A stretch of DNA of 64,000 nucleotides from Streptomyces sp. RKAG290. GTDB lineage: Bacteria > Actinomycetota > Actinomycetes > Streptomycetales > Streptomycetaceae. The DNA lies in contig NZ_JAJOZC010000001.1 of NCBI RefSeq assembly GCF_023701695.1, positions 4,401,894-4,465,893 on the forward strand, given 5' to 3'. The translations under genes and the position numbers were made by a program. A model generated the notes under the pieces. That model was not told the DNA's origin. It did no database searches and saw only the letters and a list, made by a program, of their open reading frames with translations. How positions within the stretch are numbered: position 1 is the first letter of the stretch; the number at the start of each line of letters is the position of its first letter. This document shows positions 27,011-36,057 of the stretch, one piece after another.

Positions 27011-28335
27011 ATCGCGCGGTACGTCCACCCGGCCTCGCGCCACACCACCGGGTCCAGGGCGTTGCGCCCGTCCAGGATGATGCGGCGGTCCACGGCCTCG
27101 CCCAGCACCGCCGGGTCCAGCTCGCGGAACTCGCTCCACTCCGTCAGGTGCAGCACCACATCCGCGCCGCGCACCGCCTCCAGCGCCGTGTCCGCGTAGC
27201 CGAGCGTGGGGAAGAGCCGGCGGGCGTTGTCCATGCCCTTCGGGTCGAAGACGGTGACCTGGCCGCCCTGGAGGTGGATCTGCCCGGCGACGTTCAGGGC
27301 GGGCGAGTCGCGTACGTCGTCCGAGTCCGGCTTGAAGGTGGCGCCCAGGACGGCCACCCGCTTGCCGAGGAACGAGCCGCCGCCCACGGCTTCCCGGGCG
27401 AGCTCGACCATGTGGCCCCGGCGCCGCATGTTGATGGAGTCGACCTCGCGCAGGAAGGTCAGCGCCTGGTCGGCGCCCAGCTCACCGGCGCGCGCCATGA
27501 ACGCCCGGATGTCCTTGGGCAGACACCCGCCGCCGAACCCGATCCCCGCGCGCAGGAACTTCTTGCCGATCCGCTCGTCGTGGCCGATCGCCTCGGCCAG
27601 CTTCACCACGTCGCCGTCGGCGGCCTCGCAGACCTCCGCCATGGCGTTGATGAACGAGATCTTGGTGGCGAGGAAGGAGTTGGCCGAGGTCTTCACCAGT
27701 TCGGCCGTCGGGAAGTCGGTCACCACGAAGGGGGACCCCTCGGCGACCGGTACGGCGTACACCTCGCGCAGCAGCTTCTCGGCCCGCTCGCTCTCCACGC
27801 CGACGACGATCCGGTCCGGGTGCAACGTGTCCTTGACCGCGAAGCCCTCGCGCAGGAACTCCGGGTTCCACGCGAGCTCCGCATCCGCGCCGACGGGCGC
27901 GAGCTCGGCCAGCCGGGCCGCCAGCCGCGCCGCCGAGCCGACCGGCACGGTGGACTTGCCGACGACGAGTGCGGGCCTGGTCAGATGTGGTGCGAGCGAT
28001 TCGAAGGCGCTGTCCACATAGCTCATGTCGCAGGCGTACTCGCCGTGCTTCTGCGGGGTGTTCACGCAGACGAAGTGCACATCACCGAACTCCGCCACCT
28101 CTTCCCATGAGGTGGTGAACCGCAGCCGCCCGCTGGCGCCCGCGATGCCGGCGACGTGCTTCTTGAGGATCTCTTCCAGCCCCGGCTCGTACATCGGGAC
28201 CTTGCCGGCCGACAGCATCTCGATCTTCTCGGGCACGACATCGAGCCCGAGGACTTCGAAGCCCAGCTCCGCCATGGCCGCGGCGTGGGTGGCGCCGAGA
28301 TAGCCGGTGCCGATCACAGTGATCCTGAGGGCCAT
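26992..28335 (-). CDS. UDP-glucose 6-dehydrogenase
   Basis: The 447-aa protein oxidises UDP-glucose to UDP-glucuronate (2 NAD), supplying uronic acids for envelope glycans. It has the N-terminal Rossmann motif TVIGTGYLGATHAAAM, the substrate-binding NPEFLREGFAV, the catalytic Cys in FGGGCLPKDI and the C-terminal NAD/UDP region VAVLGATFKPDSDDVRDSPA. ATG at 28335 has AGGAGC upstream. Other nucleotide-sugar dehydrogenases (UDP-ManNAc, GDP-mannose) share these motifs; UDP-glucose is the most likely substrate. A duplicated fragment of its 3' end lies just downstream (26937-26965). Confidence 0.9.
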   Translation of the reverse strand: MALRITVIGTGYLGATHAAAMAELGFEVLGLDVVPEKIEMLSAGKVPMYEPGLEEILKKHVAGIAGASGRLRFTTSWEEVAEFGDVHFVCVNTPQKHGEYACDMSYVDSAFESLAPHLTRPALVVGKSTVPVGSAARLAARLAELAPVGADAELAWNPEFLREGFAVKDTLHPDRIVVGVESERAEKLLREVYAVPVAEGSPFVVTDFPTAELVKTSANSFLATKISFINAMAEVCEAADGDVVKLAEAIGHDERIGKKFLRAGIGFGGGCLPKDIRAFMARAGELGADQALTFLREVDSINMRRRGHMVELAREAVGGGSFLGKRVAVLGATFKPDSDDVRDSPALNVAGQIHLQGGQVTVFDPKGMDNARRLFPTLGYADTALEAVRGADVVLHLTEWSEFRELDPAVLGEAVDRRIILDGRNALDPVVWREAGWTYRAMGRPKA

Positions 28336-28500
28336 GTAGTGCTCCTGGGAGATGCGGACAGACGTGCGGTGAACGAGCATAGTCGTGCCCCCGAATCGCC
28401 TCATTCGGGCTGTCGCGAAGCTCACGGCCCCAGCTCATATGCCTTTACCGGGGCGGGAGCCTAAAATTGGGTTACTTAACGGTAGTTAGCATCTTGGGGA

Positions 28501-29667
28501 GTGAGCGTCTTGGCGGGTTCGACCGATTTCGACCTGTACCGTCCGGCCGAGGAGCACGACATGCTCCGTGAGTCGGTGCGTGCGCTCGCCGAGGCGAAGA
28601 TCGCCCCCTTCGCGGCCGCGGTCGACGAGGAGGCCCGCTTCCCGCAGGAGGCGCTGGACGCCCTGACCGCCGCGGACCTGCACGCCGTGCACGTCCCGGA
28701 GGAGTACGGCGGCGCCGGTGCCGACGCGCTCGCCACGGTCATCGTGATCGAGGAGGTTGCCCGCGCCTGCGTATCCTCCTCCCTCATCCCGGCCGTGAAC
28801 AAGCTCGGCTCGCTCCCCGTGATCCTTTCCGGCTCCGAGGACCTGAAGAAGAAGTACCTGGGCCCGCTCGCCAAGGGCGACGCGATGTTCTCGTACGCCC
28901 TCTCCGAGCCGGACGCGGGTTCCGACGCCGCCGGCATGAAGACCAAGGCCGTGCGCGACGGCGACTTCTGGGTCCTCAACGGCGTGAAGCGGTGGATCAC
29001 CAACGCGGGCGTCTCCGAGTACTACACCGTCATGGCGGTCACCGACCCGACCAAGCGCTCCAAGGGCATCTCGGCCTTCGTCGTCGAGAAGTCGGACGAG
29101 GGTGTCTCCTTCGGCGCCCCGGAGAAGAAGCTCGGCATCAAGGGCTCCCCGACCCGCGAGGTCTACTTCGACAACGTCCGCATCCCCGCCGACCGCATGA
29201 TCGGCGAGGAGGGCACCGGTTTCGCCACCGCGATGAAGACCCTCGACCACACCCGCATCACGATCGCCGCCCAGGCACTCGGCGTCGCCCAGGGCGCGCT
29301 GGACTACGCCAAGGGCTACGTCCAGGAGCGCAAGCAGTTCGGCAAGCCGATCGCCGACTTCCAGGGCATCCAGTTCATGCTCGCCGACATGGCCATGAAG
29401 CTGGAGGCGGCCCGCCAGCTCACCTACTCGGCCGCCGCCAAGTCCGAGCGCCTCGACAGCGACCTCACCTTCTTCGGCGCCGCGGCCAAGTGCTTCGCCT
29501 CCGATGTCGCGATGGAGGTCACCACCGACGCGGTCCAGCTGCTCGGCGGCTACGGCTACACCCGGGACTACCCGGTGGAGCGGATGATGCGCGACGCCAA
29601 GATCACCCAGATCTACGAGGGCACCAACCAGGTCCAGCGGATCGTCATGGCCCGCAACCTGCCGTAA
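28501..29667 (+). CDS. Acyl-CoA dehydrogenase
   Basis: The 388-aa FAD enzyme introduces a C2-C3 double bond into acyl-CoA. Motifs are YALSEPDAGSDAAGMKT (FAD/substrate), KRWITNAGVSEYY and the C-terminal DAKITQIYEGTNQVQRIVM with the catalytic Glu in YEGTNQ. Length and layout match short/medium-chain family members. The start GTG 28501 has TTGGGGA upstream. It stands alone, preceded by an A/T-rich promoter region (28455-28500). Substrate chain length or branching is not readable. Confidence 0.93.
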   Translation: MSVLAGSTDFDLYRPAEEHDMLRESVRALAEAKIAPFAAAVDEEARFPQEALDALTAADLHAVHVPEEYGGAGADALATVIVIEEVARACVSSSLIPAVNKLGSLPVILSGSEDLKKKYLGPLAKGDAMFSYALSEPDAGSDAAGMKTKAVRDGDFWVLNGVKRWITNAGVSEYYTVMAVTDPTKRSKGISAFVVEKSDEGVSFGAPEKKLGIKGSPTREVYFDNVRIPADRMIGEEGTGFATAMKTLDHTRITIAAQALGVAQGALDYAKGYVQERKQFGKPIADFQGIQFMLADMAMKLEAARQLTYSAAAKSERLDSDLTFFGAAAKCFASDVAMEVTTDAVQLLGGYGYTRDYPVERMMRDAKITQIYEGTNQVQRIVMARNLP

Positions 29668-29743
29668 CGGCGTCACGTACCTCGCAGCACAGCGCACAGC
29701 CTCTCCACCCGCAGCAGAGCCTGCACCCGCAGCACCCGCAGTG

Positions 29744-30502
29744 TCAGCGCCCCGCTTCCGGCCCGTTCCGGTCGCGGGGCGCAGTGCTGTCGCCGCGCCG
29801 CGGGTCCACCGGCCGGCGCGGTGGCTTCTCCGTCGGGGTCCACTCGACTCCGAAGCCGTACGCCCGGTCGATCTGTTCGTGGCTGGACAGGACGGGATGG
29901 CCGGGGAACCAGCGGACCTCGCGTCGGACGGTGAGCCCCGCGCCGTCCGGAGTGACGAGGGCGACGGCGCAGGCGATCGAACCGGCGGGGGACTCGTCGA
30001 GCAGGATCCGGCACCCCGGGTCGCCCGGCGCGGTGACCGAGACGGCCGCGCCCAGCCGGCGGAAGTCCACCGCGCCCTCGTAGATGTAGACGAAGAAGAG
30101 CAGCCGGTCGAAGAGTGCCCGGTGCTCCGGATTCACCCGGAGCGTCTCGCCGTCGGACGACTCCCCGGTCCGGTCGTCGTGGTCGAGCGCGACGTACGGC
30201 CACGAGGTGAGCGAGCCGTAGTCGTCGGCCAGGGCCTGCACCACCTTCACCGTCCCGTCCTTGAACGAGATGAGGCAGCACAGGTTCAGATCCGCCCCGG
30301 AGCCCGGCAGCCAGTTGAGATTGGCCTGAAGTGCACCCCTGCCGCCGAACCGGGTGTGCGGCGCGGCCCGGGTCAGCTCGGGCGGACGCGTACGCGCGCG
30401 CGGTGGTGAGCTGGTGGTGGGCCCGGCCACGGGCTCCGTCCGGGGCGGGCCGCTCGGGCCGCCCAGCCTGATCACGCCACGCGGTCTGTCATCGGTACTC
30501 AT
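29744..30502 (-). CDS. TerD-like tellurium/stress protein
   Basis: The 252-aa product has a Pro/Arg-rich N-terminus (about 1-55) and then a TerD fold: LNWLPGSGADLNLCCLISF, DDRTGESSDGETLRVN (Ca2+-site-like acidic loop), FFVYIYEGAVDFRRL and CRILLDES. TerD-family proteins bind calcium and take part in tellurite, phage and chemical stress systems. It is divergent from the five-gene membrane/vWA/PP2C/kinase operon. That association is typical of Ter-linked modules, so a joint function is likely. Confidence 0.85.
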   Translation of the reverse strand: MSTDDRPRGVIRLGGPSGPPRTEPVAGPTTSSPPRARTRPPELTRAAPHTRFGGRGALQANLNWLPGSGADLNLCCLISFKDGTVKVVQALADDYGSLTSWPYVALDHDDRTGESSDGETLRVNPEHRALFDRLLFFVYIYEGAVDFRRLGAAVSVTAPGDPGCRILLDESPAGSIACAVALVTPDGAGLTVRREVRWFPGHPVLSSHEQIDRAYGFGVEWTPTEKPPRRPVDPRRGDSTAPRDRNGPEAGR

Positions 30503-30695
30503 GAGGCCCCCCGGCCAGGTGTTCCGTCGGGAACGCGGGTCTGGATTGTATGCCTGAGCTGACGAGCCGTGAGGTACGCTCTGCGCCCACGGCGATACTC
30601 CATGTGTGCACCGCCGTGCGGGGGCGCGGGCGCTAGGTGATCGCTGGGGAGCGAGAGGCGCGAAGTGGGGAGTCCCCTGAGGTTCTCTCCTAGGG

Positions 30696-31967
30696 ATGGG
30701 CATGCCCGTAAGTGCATTGATGGATCGTCAGGACGTCGCCCGGCTGGTCAGGAAGCTCGCCGCCGAGCCGCGGCTCGCCACCCGGGAAGCCGAACTCAGC
30801 GCGCTGGCAGCGGCGTTCGCGTCGAAGGACACCGCGCTGCTCGATCCGTGGACGGAGCTCGACCTGCTCCACGCGTACGCCCGGCCGGAGAGCATCGGCC
30901 TCACCGACGGCGGCGCCGAGGAGCACCGGGCGTGGTCCTGGCTCGAGGCGCTGCTCGGCGCACTGGTCTTCGTGCCGCTGATGATGACGTGGTACGGCCT
31001 GACGCAGGCGTCCAGTGCCTACCAGGCGCTGACCGGAGCCGACCCCAAGGCGGCGTCCAGGCCCTTCCTGCAGTTGTGGCAGTCCGGCTTCGACGGGCAT
31101 CTGACCGGTGCGTTCACCTTCGGGCACGTCGCGATGGGCGCGACCTCCGCGATCGCGCTGCTCTTCGCGCTCGTACTGGTGCACGGACTGCGCAAGTCCT
31201 CCGTCACCCGCCGCGAGGAGAGTGCGCAGCGCGAGGCGGAGAGGCTGGTCAGGAGCCTGGTGCCGGTGCTGACCCGGGCCCAACTCGTGCTGAACACCCA
31301 CCGCTTGTCGTCACCGCAGCGCTTCACCGCCGAGCTCACCGAGGCGGCCGCCACGCTCACCCGCCTCGGCAACAAGGCGGTCAAGGTGCAGAAGGACCTC
31401 TCGGCCGCGGCCGAGGTCGTGGGCGGCGCGGTGGAGAAGGCCGAGCGGCGCCTCGCCGGGATCGACAGCTCGGTACGTCCGCTGGAGGATGCGGCGGGCC
31501 GGATCGAGGAGGCCGTGCGTGACGGCGGCAAACAGGTCGAGTCGGCGGTGAGCGGCAACGGCGTCCTGGTGAGCAAGGCGCTGGAGGACGTCCGCGAGGT
31601 CAACAGCTCGGTGCGCGACGTGATCGACTCGGCCGGGGACCGGGTCGAGGATTCGCTCAGCACCCTTGCCGCGTCGCAGCGTTCGTTCACCACCGGCATC
31701 GAGGTGGCCTCCGACGTCTCCGCGCAGGTACTGAGCCGGCTCAGCGACGTCGCCGAGGAATCGGCCCGCGGTGTCGAGGCGTCGCGCGACGTCGTACGAC
31801 GGCTGGCCGACCAGACGGGGGCGCTCCAGGAGGTGGCGGAGCGGTTCGGCGGACTGGTGGACGCGCTGCGGACCGTGCCACCGCCCGCTGACCGGCGGGC
31901 CCGGCCCCCGGTCGAACTGGAGAAGGTGCCCCAGGACGCCGTCCCGCCGCGGGGCGGCACCCGATGA
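30696..31967 (+). CDS. Two-TM membrane protein with long coiled-coil tail, possible MotA/ZorA-like channel subunit
   Basis: The 423-aa product has a soluble N-terminus (1-80), TM1 about 83-103 (EALLGALVFVPLMMTWYGL), an extracytoplasmic loop, TM2 about 143-164 (GHVAMGATSAIALLFALVLV) and a heptad-rich cytoplasmic tail (about 175-390) like those of chemoreceptors. I do not recognise the family. With the small MotB/ZorB-like product next to it (ATGA overlap), the layout recalls MotA/ExbB/ZorA stator proteins, whose tails project into the cytoplasm; this is inference. ATG at 30696; an ATG at 30702 has the better-spaced AGGG. Confidence 0.6.
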   Translation: MGMPVSALMDRQDVARLVRKLAAEPRLATREAELSALAAAFASKDTALLDPWTELDLLHAYARPESIGLTDGGAEEHRAWSWLEALLGALVFVPLMMTWYGLTQASSAYQALTGADPKAASRPFLQLWQSGFDGHLTGAFTFGHVAMGATSAIALLFALVLVHGLRKSSVTRREESAQREAERLVRSLVPVLTRAQLVLNTHRLSSPQRFTAELTEAAATLTRLGNKAVKVQKDLSAAAEVVGGAVEKAERRLAGIDSSVRPLEDAAGRIEEAVRDGGKQVESAVSGNGVLVSKALEDVREVNSSVRDVIDSAGDRVEDSLSTLAASQRSFTTGIEVASDVSAQVLSRLSDVAEESARGVEASRDVVRRLADQTGALQEVAERFGGLVDALRTVPPPADRRARPPVELEKVPQDAVPPRGGTR

Positions 31968-32449
31968 GGGCGCCCCGCTTCAACCCGCTGCACCTGGCGG
32001 GCTGGCTCTTCGCCGACATGCTCCTGGTGCTGGCCCTGGTGGCGATGGGGGACCGCGGCGATCCGCTGGCGGCCGAGGCGGTGGCCAAGCCGGGGAGCTC
32101 CGCGTCGGCGAAGCCGAAGCCGTCGAAGGCACCGAAGCCCAAGGGCCCGCGTTCCGTGGTGAACAAGCCCGTGAAGGTGTCCATCGACGCCGCGCCGGGG
32201 GACAAGAGCCACATCAAGCAGCGGCTGCGGGCGGTGACCGCCCCGTACCGGGGGCGTCAGGCCGCGTTCGTCCTCACCTTCGGCCGGCACGCGGACCCGG
32301 GCGCGGGCGGCGCGTACGCCCACGAGGTCAACACCCTGCTGGGCAAGGCCCGTCCGGACATGTTCAAGGGGGCCACGACCCGCGACTTCTGGAAGGGCGG
32401 GTCCTCCTCGGGCCACGCCGACATCGAAATCTACTTCTACACCTACTGA
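31964..32449 (+). CDS. Single-TM protein, MotB/ZorB-like with degenerate OmpA-like domain
   Basis: The 161-aa product has an N-terminal transmembrane helix with an embedded Asp (LAGWLFADMLLVLALVAMGD, Asp near residue 18), the placement seen in MotB, ExbD and ZorB ion-carrying helices. A Lys/Pro-rich linker (about 43-65) follows, then a region with AAFVLTFGRHADPGAGG...DIEIYFYTY recalling the order of OmpA-like peptidoglycan-binding domains (strand, loop, closing R/E-x-F/Y strand). Assignment is by eye. ATG overlaps the upstream stop as ATGA, consistent with a stoichiometric complex. Confidence 0.55.
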   Translation: MRAPRFNPLHLAGWLFADMLLVLALVAMGDRGDPLAAEAVAKPGSSASAKPKPSKAPKPKGPRSVVNKPVKVSIDAAPGDKSHIKQRLRAVTAPYRGRQAAFVLTFGRHADPGAGGAYAHEVNTLLGKARPDMFKGATTRDFWKGGSSSGHADIEIYFYTY

Positions 32450-32474
32450 CCGGCACAACCGGAGGTACGAGACC

Positions 32475-33140
32475 GTGCAGATCCTTCCGTTCTACCTGCT
32501 CTGTGACGAGTCGGGCTCGATGTCCGGCGGCCCGATCGACGCCATCAACAACGCCCTCCCCGAGCTGCACCACGAGATCAGCACCAACCCGACGGTCGCC
32601 GACAAGACCAGGTTCTGCCTGATCGGATTCTCCGACGACGCGAGCGTGCTGCAGCCGCTCGTCGACCTGAGCGACATCGACCAGGTCCCGGCCCTGGCGG
32701 CCGGCGGGCTGACGTCGTACGGCGACGCCTTCCGCACGCTGCTGCGGTGCATCGAGGCAGACGTGGCCGCGCTCAAGGCGGAGGGGCACGAGGTCTACCG
32801 CCCGGTGGCCTTCTTCCTCTCCGACGGAATCCCCACGGACCACGGCTGGGAGCAGGCGCACAAGGAGCTGGAGCAGTCCCGGTTCTGCCCGAAGATCATC
32901 GCGTTCGGCATCGGTGACGCGGAGGAGGTCACGATCGGACAGGTGGCCAACTTCCGGGCGTTCATGCAGAAGGACGCCACGGTGTCCCCCGCCCAGGCCC
33001 TGCGGGAGTTCGCCTCCAGCCTGACCCGTTCCATCGTGCGGTCCGCGAGCAGCATCGCCGCCGACGGCGGGTCCGGGTTCACGCTGGCAGTGGACGAGAC
33101 CGTGCCCGGGTTCTCGACCGTTTCCCTCGACAAGCTCTGA
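32475..33140 (+). CDS. von Willebrand factor A domain protein, TerY-like
   Basis: The 221-aa product is almost entirely a vWA domain: MIDAS motif DESGSMS (D11-S17), the conserved Thr in GGLTSYGDAF and FFLSDGIPTD. TerY proteins are stand-alone vWA domains that bind metal and work with a PP2C phosphatase and a kinase (TerY-P triad, family knowledge). GTG at 32475 has GGAGG 10 bases upstream. It is the middle gene of a five-gene operon. Confidence 0.88.
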   Translation: MQILPFYLLCDESGSMSGGPIDAINNALPELHHEISTNPTVADKTRFCLIGFSDDASVLQPLVDLSDIDQVPALAAGGLTSYGDAFRTLLRCIEADVAALKAEGHEVYRPVAFFLSDGIPTDHGWEQAHKELEQSRFCPKIIAFGIGDAEEVTIGQVANFRAFMQKDATVSPAQALREFASSLTRSIVRSASSIAADGGSGFTLAVDETVPGFSTVSLDKL

Positions 33141-33147
33141 GGACGTG

Positions 33148-34587
33148 ATGATGGAGCAGGAGGGACCGGGCGGGTCCGGTGGGGATGCCGGGCACGACGA
33201 CCCGTTGCAGGCGGTCTGGCAATCGGTCGAGTCGATCGTTGCGCCCGGTCGCTCGCAGCCGCCGCAGCAGCAGCCGTCGCAGCAACTGTCGCAGCCATCC
33301 CAGCAGTTGCCCGGCCGGCTGCCACCGCATCAGCCGGCCGGCGTTCCGGAGGCCCAGCAGCCGCCCGGTGTCGCGGAATCCCAGGGGGCGCCCGGCGCGC
33401 GGGAAGCCCAGGGGTCGCCCCGGGCCCGGGAATGGCAGTCGGCGCCCGGCGTCCTGGAACGGCAGTCGGCGCCCGAACACCGCCCCGTACGTCAGGAGCC
33501 CGCCCCGGCACGGGAGTGGGCCCCCGCGCCCGAGCCCGCCCCGGCACCGGAGATCGCCCCCGCACCGGAGCGTCGAACGGCCGGAGCGGAACCGGCGCCG
33601 CCGCTCGGCGGACCCCTTGGCGAATCGGTCGGCGAATCAATCGGCGAACCCGTCGGCGAACTCCTCGGCGAGGCTGTCGGTGCACTCGGGGAGCCCCGGC
33701 ACAGCGGCAAGCGGCCGCCCTCCTACGCACCCGTCCCACAGGGCCTGCCGAGCGCGGGCGAGGACCCGGCGGCGGCCGTTCTGCCCGACATCGTCGTGGA
33801 CGGTGCGGCATACGGCCCGCTGACAGTCAGGGCCGCCTCCGTGCGCGGGGACTCCCACCGGTACCTGGGTGAGCCGCGCCAGGACGCGTTGTGCGTCACC
33901 CGGATCGGCACGCCCGGAACCGGGGAGATGATGCTGCTCGCCGTCGCCGACGGGGTCGGCTCCGCGGCCCGTTCGCACGTCGGGTCCAACCAGGTGTGCC
34001 GTCTCGCGGCCGTCTATCTGGACCGGGTGGCGCAGGCCCTGCTCTCGGCACTGCGCGCCGATGACCTGCCCGCCTTCACCGAGCTGGCGGACGAGGCGGT
34101 CGGCCGGATCGCCGTGCTGCTCGCCGACCTGGCGATGCACGAGAACCAGAAACCCGAGGCGTACGCGACGACCCTGCGGGTCCTGCTGGTGCCGCTGGAC
34201 CCGGCCGTCCGCACGCGCGGCTTCCTGGCCGTGGGCGACGGCGGCACGGCCCTGCTGCGGGCCGGTGCCTGGCACCTCGACGTCACGGAGGAGGAGGATC
34301 CCGACGGATCGGGGATGATCGACACCCGCACGGCCGCCCTGCCGCTCACCCGTACCGCCGTGGCGAGGCTCCTGGCTCCCGCGATGCCGGGCGACGTACT
34401 GGTGCTCTGCACCGACGGCCTCTCCACCCCGCTGGCGGGGGACCAGGAGATGCGCGACTTCCTGCGGGCGGCCTGGGGCAGCGGTGCGGTGCCGGGGCCC
34501 GTCGACTTCCTGTGGCAGACGCAGTTCCGGGTGAAGTCGTACGACGACGACCGCAGCGCAGTCGTGCTGTGGGAGGGGCCCGCATGA
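33148..34587 (+). CDS. PP2C-family Ser/Thr phosphatase with Pro-rich repeat N-terminus
   Basis: The 479-aa product has a low-complexity Pro/Gln/Glu region (about 25-190, with APEPAPAPEIAPAPE and GESVGESIGEPVGE repeats) and a PP2C domain (about 225-475): GEPRQDALCV, LAVADGVGSAARS with metal-binding Asp, FLAVGDGGTALL, LCTDGLSTPL and DDDRSAVVLW. Distances fit the TerY-P triad phosphatase. GTG 33145, ATG 33148 and ATG 33151 are all possible starts; GAGG at 33139-33142 favours the ATGs. Its stop overlaps the kinase start as ATGA. Confidence 0.87.
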   Translation: MMEQEGPGGSGGDAGHDDPLQAVWQSVESIVAPGRSQPPQQQPSQQLSQPSQQLPGRLPPHQPAGVPEAQQPPGVAESQGAPGAREAQGSPRAREWQSAPGVLERQSAPEHRPVRQEPAPAREWAPAPEPAPAPEIAPAPERRTAGAEPAPPLGGPLGESVGESIGEPVGELLGEAVGALGEPRHSGKRPPSYAPVPQGLPSAGEDPAAAVLPDIVVDGAAYGPLTVRAASVRGDSHRYLGEPRQDALCVTRIGTPGTGEMMLLAVADGVGSAARSHVGSNQVCRLAAVYLDRVAQALLSALRADDLPAFTELADEAVGRIAVLLADLAMHENQKPEAYATTLRVLLVPLDPAVRTRGFLAVGDGGTALLRAGAWHLDVTEEEDPDGSGMIDTRTAALPLTRTAVARLLAPAMPGDVLVLCTDGLSTPLAGDQEMRDFLRAAWGSGAVPGPVDFLWQTQFRVKSYDDDRSAVVLWEGPA

Positions 34588-35531
34588 GCGTGCACGACGG
34601 CCTGGACGTCACCTACGACTCCCTGAAGCTGTTCGACAAGGTCGGCGACGGCGGACAGGGGGAGGTGCACGCGATCGGCGGGCCCGGTGCGCTGCTCTAC
34701 AAGAGCTATCGGGAACCGCACAAGGTCGACGGTGCCGCCCTCGCCGCGCTGGTGTCGCTCCGGCAGGCCCTGGGGCAGGCCGACCGCGACCGGCTGGACC
34801 GGGAGGCGGCGTGGCCGTTGTGCCGGGTGGTGGACGGGGACAGGGCCGTCGGCTTCCTCATGCACCGGGCGCCCGATGCCATGACCTGGAAGACGTCGAA
34901 GGGGGACAGCAAACTCGTCGAACTGTCCTACTTGCTGCGGCTGCCGAAGGCCGCCTGGCAGTCGGTCAGGCAGCCCTCGCCGGCCGAGCGGTACACGCTG
35001 GTCGTGGCGCTGGTGGCGCTCTTCGAGTGGCTGCACTCGGTGGGTCTGGTGGTCGGGGACCTTTCTCAGGCCAACGTGCTGTGGACGGTTCAACCCGCGC
35101 CTGCCGTATACCTCCTGGACTGCGACGGTGCCAGACTCTCCGGGCAGCGCCCGGTGCTTGAGCAGGCGGACACCCCGGACTGGCACGACCCTCTCGCCCC
35201 GCAGGGAACCGTCTCCGTGGACAGCGACCGCTACAAGGCCGCTCTGATGGTCGGCCGGGTGCTTGCCCAGGACGCCTATGTCTCGCCCGGCAAGCCGCTG
35301 GTCCCCGTGCCGGGAGTGCTGGACGAGCGGCGGGAGGCGGCGGTGCGGCGGCTCTGGCAACAGGCGGAGGGCGCCTGCGGCACCCGCCCCGATCTGGGCC
35401 AGTGGCGCACCGCGCTGGCGGGCCGCGACGTGATCAAACTGATCGCCGCCCGCCCGGCCCAGCGCCCGTCCGTCGACCGGTCGAAGTTCGACGGCAACCG
35501 CCAACGGGGCACGATCAGCTTCCGGGACTGA
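34584..35531 (+). CDS. Divergent protein kinase of a TerY-P triad
   Basis: The 315-aa product is a minimal eukaryotic-type kinase: glycine loop GDGGQG (21-26), Lys in LLYKSY (K40), catalytic-loop GDLSQANVLW (D159, N164, replacing HRDxxxxN) and LLDCDGARL with the metal Asp (D179, in place of DFG). The catalytic residues are retained, so it may be active. The C-terminal helices (AVRRLWQQAEG, RPDLGQWRTAL) match kinases found with TerY and PP2C. ATG at 34584 overlaps the phosphatase stop. It probably forms an opposing pair with the phosphatase, read out by the vWA or the membrane pair. Confidence 0.85.
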   Translation: MSVHDGLDVTYDSLKLFDKVGDGGQGEVHAIGGPGALLYKSYREPHKVDGAALAALVSLRQALGQADRDRLDREAAWPLCRVVDGDRAVGFLMHRAPDAMTWKTSKGDSKLVELSYLLRLPKAAWQSVRQPSPAERYTLVVALVALFEWLHSVGLVVGDLSQANVLWTVQPAPAVYLLDCDGARLSGQRPVLEQADTPDWHDPLAPQGTVSVDSDRYKAALMVGRVLAQDAYVSPGKPLVPVPGVLDERREAAVRRLWQQAEGACGTRPDLGQWRTALAGRDVIKLIAARPAQRPSVDRSKFDGNRQRGTISFRD

Positions 35532-35592
35532 CGGGGGCGGCGGAATCTCGGCACCACTACTGGTGATCAACTCGCGCCACTATGGTGGACCG

Positions 35593-36027
35593 ATGCCATC
35601 GGTCAAGCAGGTCCAGATCACCTTCGACTGCGCGGAACCCGAGCGCGTCGCCCGCTTCTGGTGCGAAGTGCTGGGATACGTCGTACCGCCTCCCCCGGAG
35701 GGGTTCGCCACCTGGGACGACTACGACCACTCGCTGCCGCCCGAGCGTCAGGGCGCCGGGTTCGTCTGCATGGACCCCGCAGGCGTGGGGCCGCGTATGT
35801 ACTTCCAGCGCGTCCCCGAAGGGAAAGTCGTCAAGAACCGGGTGCACCTCGACGTACGCGTCGGAACCGGGCTCGTGGGCGAAGAGCGCCTGGCCGCACT
35901 CGAGGCCGAGTGCGCACGGCTGATCCCGCTCGGCGCGGTGCGCGGGCTGCTGCAGCTGGCCGACGAATTCGACGAGTCGTGCCTCGGGATGCAGGACGTC
36001 GAGGGCAACGAGTTCTGCCTCGACTGA
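35593..36027 (+). CDS. VOC-family (glyoxalase-like) protein
   Basis: The 144-aa product has a VOC fold in the Glyoxalase_6 style: VQITFDCAEPERVARFWCEV at the first repeat and NRVHLDVRVGTG with the metal-side His in the second, ending in VEGNEFCLD. Substrate unknown. I chose ATG 35593; a GTG at 35563 would add 10 residues. TATGGT at 35581-35586 precedes the ATG by 6 bases with no Shine-Dalgarno site, suggesting a leaderless mRNA. Confidence 0.82.
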   Translation: MPSVKQVQITFDCAEPERVARFWCEVLGYVVPPPPEGFATWDDYDHSLPPERQGAGFVCMDPAGVGPRMYFQRVPEGKVVKNRVHLDVRVGTGLVGEERLAALEAECARLIPLGAVRGLLQLADEFDESCLGMQDVEGNEFCLD

Positions 36028-36057
36028 GCGGCCACGAAGGTGTCTCGCCGCGTTGTC

